From contig JABSSP010000158.1 in assembly GCA_013213985.1 (NCBI GenBank), positions 1 to 6,004 on the forward strand: DNA of 6,004 bases. The letters are read 5' to 3'. The translations under genes and the position numbers were made by a program. The stretch is from Candidatus Babelota bacterium. GTDB lineage: Bacteria > Babelota > Babeliae > Babelales > Vermiphilaceae. Below are positions 5,633 to 6,004 of the stretch, piece after piece; positions within the stretch are counted from its first letter, which is position 1, and every line of letters starts with the position of its first letter. Below the pieces are notes generated by a model that was not told where the DNA came from, made no database searches, and saw only the letters and a list, made by a program, of their open reading frames with translations.

Positions 5633-6004
5633 TGCCAGCTTAAGTTTTGTTGAAAGAAACTTTTGAAAAAAACCAAAGAGCGTACTTACAAGTAAGTAGA
5701 GCGCTAAACCAGAAGTCATGTTCATTGCTATCGTACCGATCAGTAAACCCATACCCAACATCATATTACGCTGTTTGGGATCACCAACTAAGGCCTGTGC
5801 AATCATGCCCCCTGCCATGATAATTGGCAATACAGAATATGGATCTGGAGCAGAAAGATCTTTGATCCATAAAAACGGTGCTTGATACAATGAAAATGAA
5901 TCACTTAAAATGGGCCTTAAGGCAAAAAAGACAGGAAATTGTATGAGCGCAGTCAAACAACCTGCCGCTCCTGGCACTCCATGTTTTTTTAATAATTCTT
6001 GCTG
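5630..6004 (-). CDS. yidC: Membrane protein insertase YidC, C-terminal part (cut by window edge)
   Basis: YidC/Oxa1-family proteins insert and fold inner-membrane proteins, alone or with SecYEG. Only the last 124 codons are here; the frame stays open to the right edge, so the start lies outside. The visible part matches the C-terminal core: QQELLKKHGVPGAAGCLTALIQ (1-22), equivalent to the NPLGGC..LLIQ block, then FPVFFALRPIL. Next come YQAPFLWIKDLSAPDPY (40-56), VLPIIMAGGMIAQ, and the last membrane segments ending with SGLALYLLVSTLFG (98-111). The final residues KFLSTKLKLA form a short, mildly basic tail, shorter than the E. coli tail. The usual PSGL before the last segment is TSGL here. The GTG at 5977 is an internal valine, not a start. 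Genes downstream are recR (1-bp overlap) and pepP. Confidence 0.93.
   Translation of the reverse strand, partial: QQELLKKHGVPGAAGCLTALIQFPVFFALRPILSDSFSLYQAPFLWIKDLSAPDPYSVLPIIMAGGMIAQALVGDPKQRNMMLGMGLLIGTIAMNMTSGLALYLLVSTLFGFFQKFLSTKLKLA

Noticed and set aside
5975..5977. GTG at 5977 as the start of a short 115-residue gene
   Set aside because: The frame continues upstream to the window edge with conserved YidC sequence (QQELLKKHG), so this is an internal valine codon of a truncated yidC.
1..6004. CRISPR array, insertion sequence, tRNA or rRNA gene
   Set aside because: No spaced direct repeats, no terminal inverted repeats with a transposase, and no RNA gene signature were seen on either strand.

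Overview
This is an AT-rich bacterial stretch that is almost entirely coding. It carries four recognisable conserved genes (rplM, pepP, recR and the 3' part of yidC), one NhaC-family antiporter gene and three small membrane-protein genes that I cannot assign to a known family. YidC, RecR and L13 establish it as bacterial. The low GC, compact spacing and small envelope-type proteins of unknown family would fit a reduced, host-associated Gram-negative lineage such as Dependentiae (TM6) or a Chlamydia-like group. That placement is only an inference and a weak one.

Layout from left to right. A near-perfect bidirectional hairpin terminator (about 9-52) lies just past the stop of rplM (minus strand, 63-518). 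A divergent intergenic region of about 220 bp follows, with a candidate rplM promoter and the leader of the next unit. On the plus strand, the NhaC-family antiporter (743-2353) is followed by three small genes (2376-2795, 2798-3199, 3220-3684) with gaps of 22, 2 and 20 bp. Each small gene has a good Shine-Dalgarno sequence, so the four probably form one operon. The last small gene meets pepP tail to tail, and the two overlap by 11 bp. On the minus strand, yidC (running off the right edge), recR and pepP lie head to tail. yidC and recR share a TAATG stop/start, and recR and pepP are 13 bp apart, so these are probably co-transcribed.

The most interesting part is the antiporter operon. Its three small downstream proteins share one plan: an N-terminal signal-like segment, a short beta-rich stretch with Gly/Ala-x-Pro turns, and a hairpin of two membrane segments with a Lys/Arg-containing loop. 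The second and third align clearly across the first membrane segment. The third also carries four back-to-back 13-residue repeats. They look like diverged members of one uncharacterised family, possibly envelope proteins or accessory partners of the antiporter. Nothing in the sequence proves a function. A second point of note is RecR, whose helix-hairpin-helix glycines are missing while its zinc finger and Toprim core remain.
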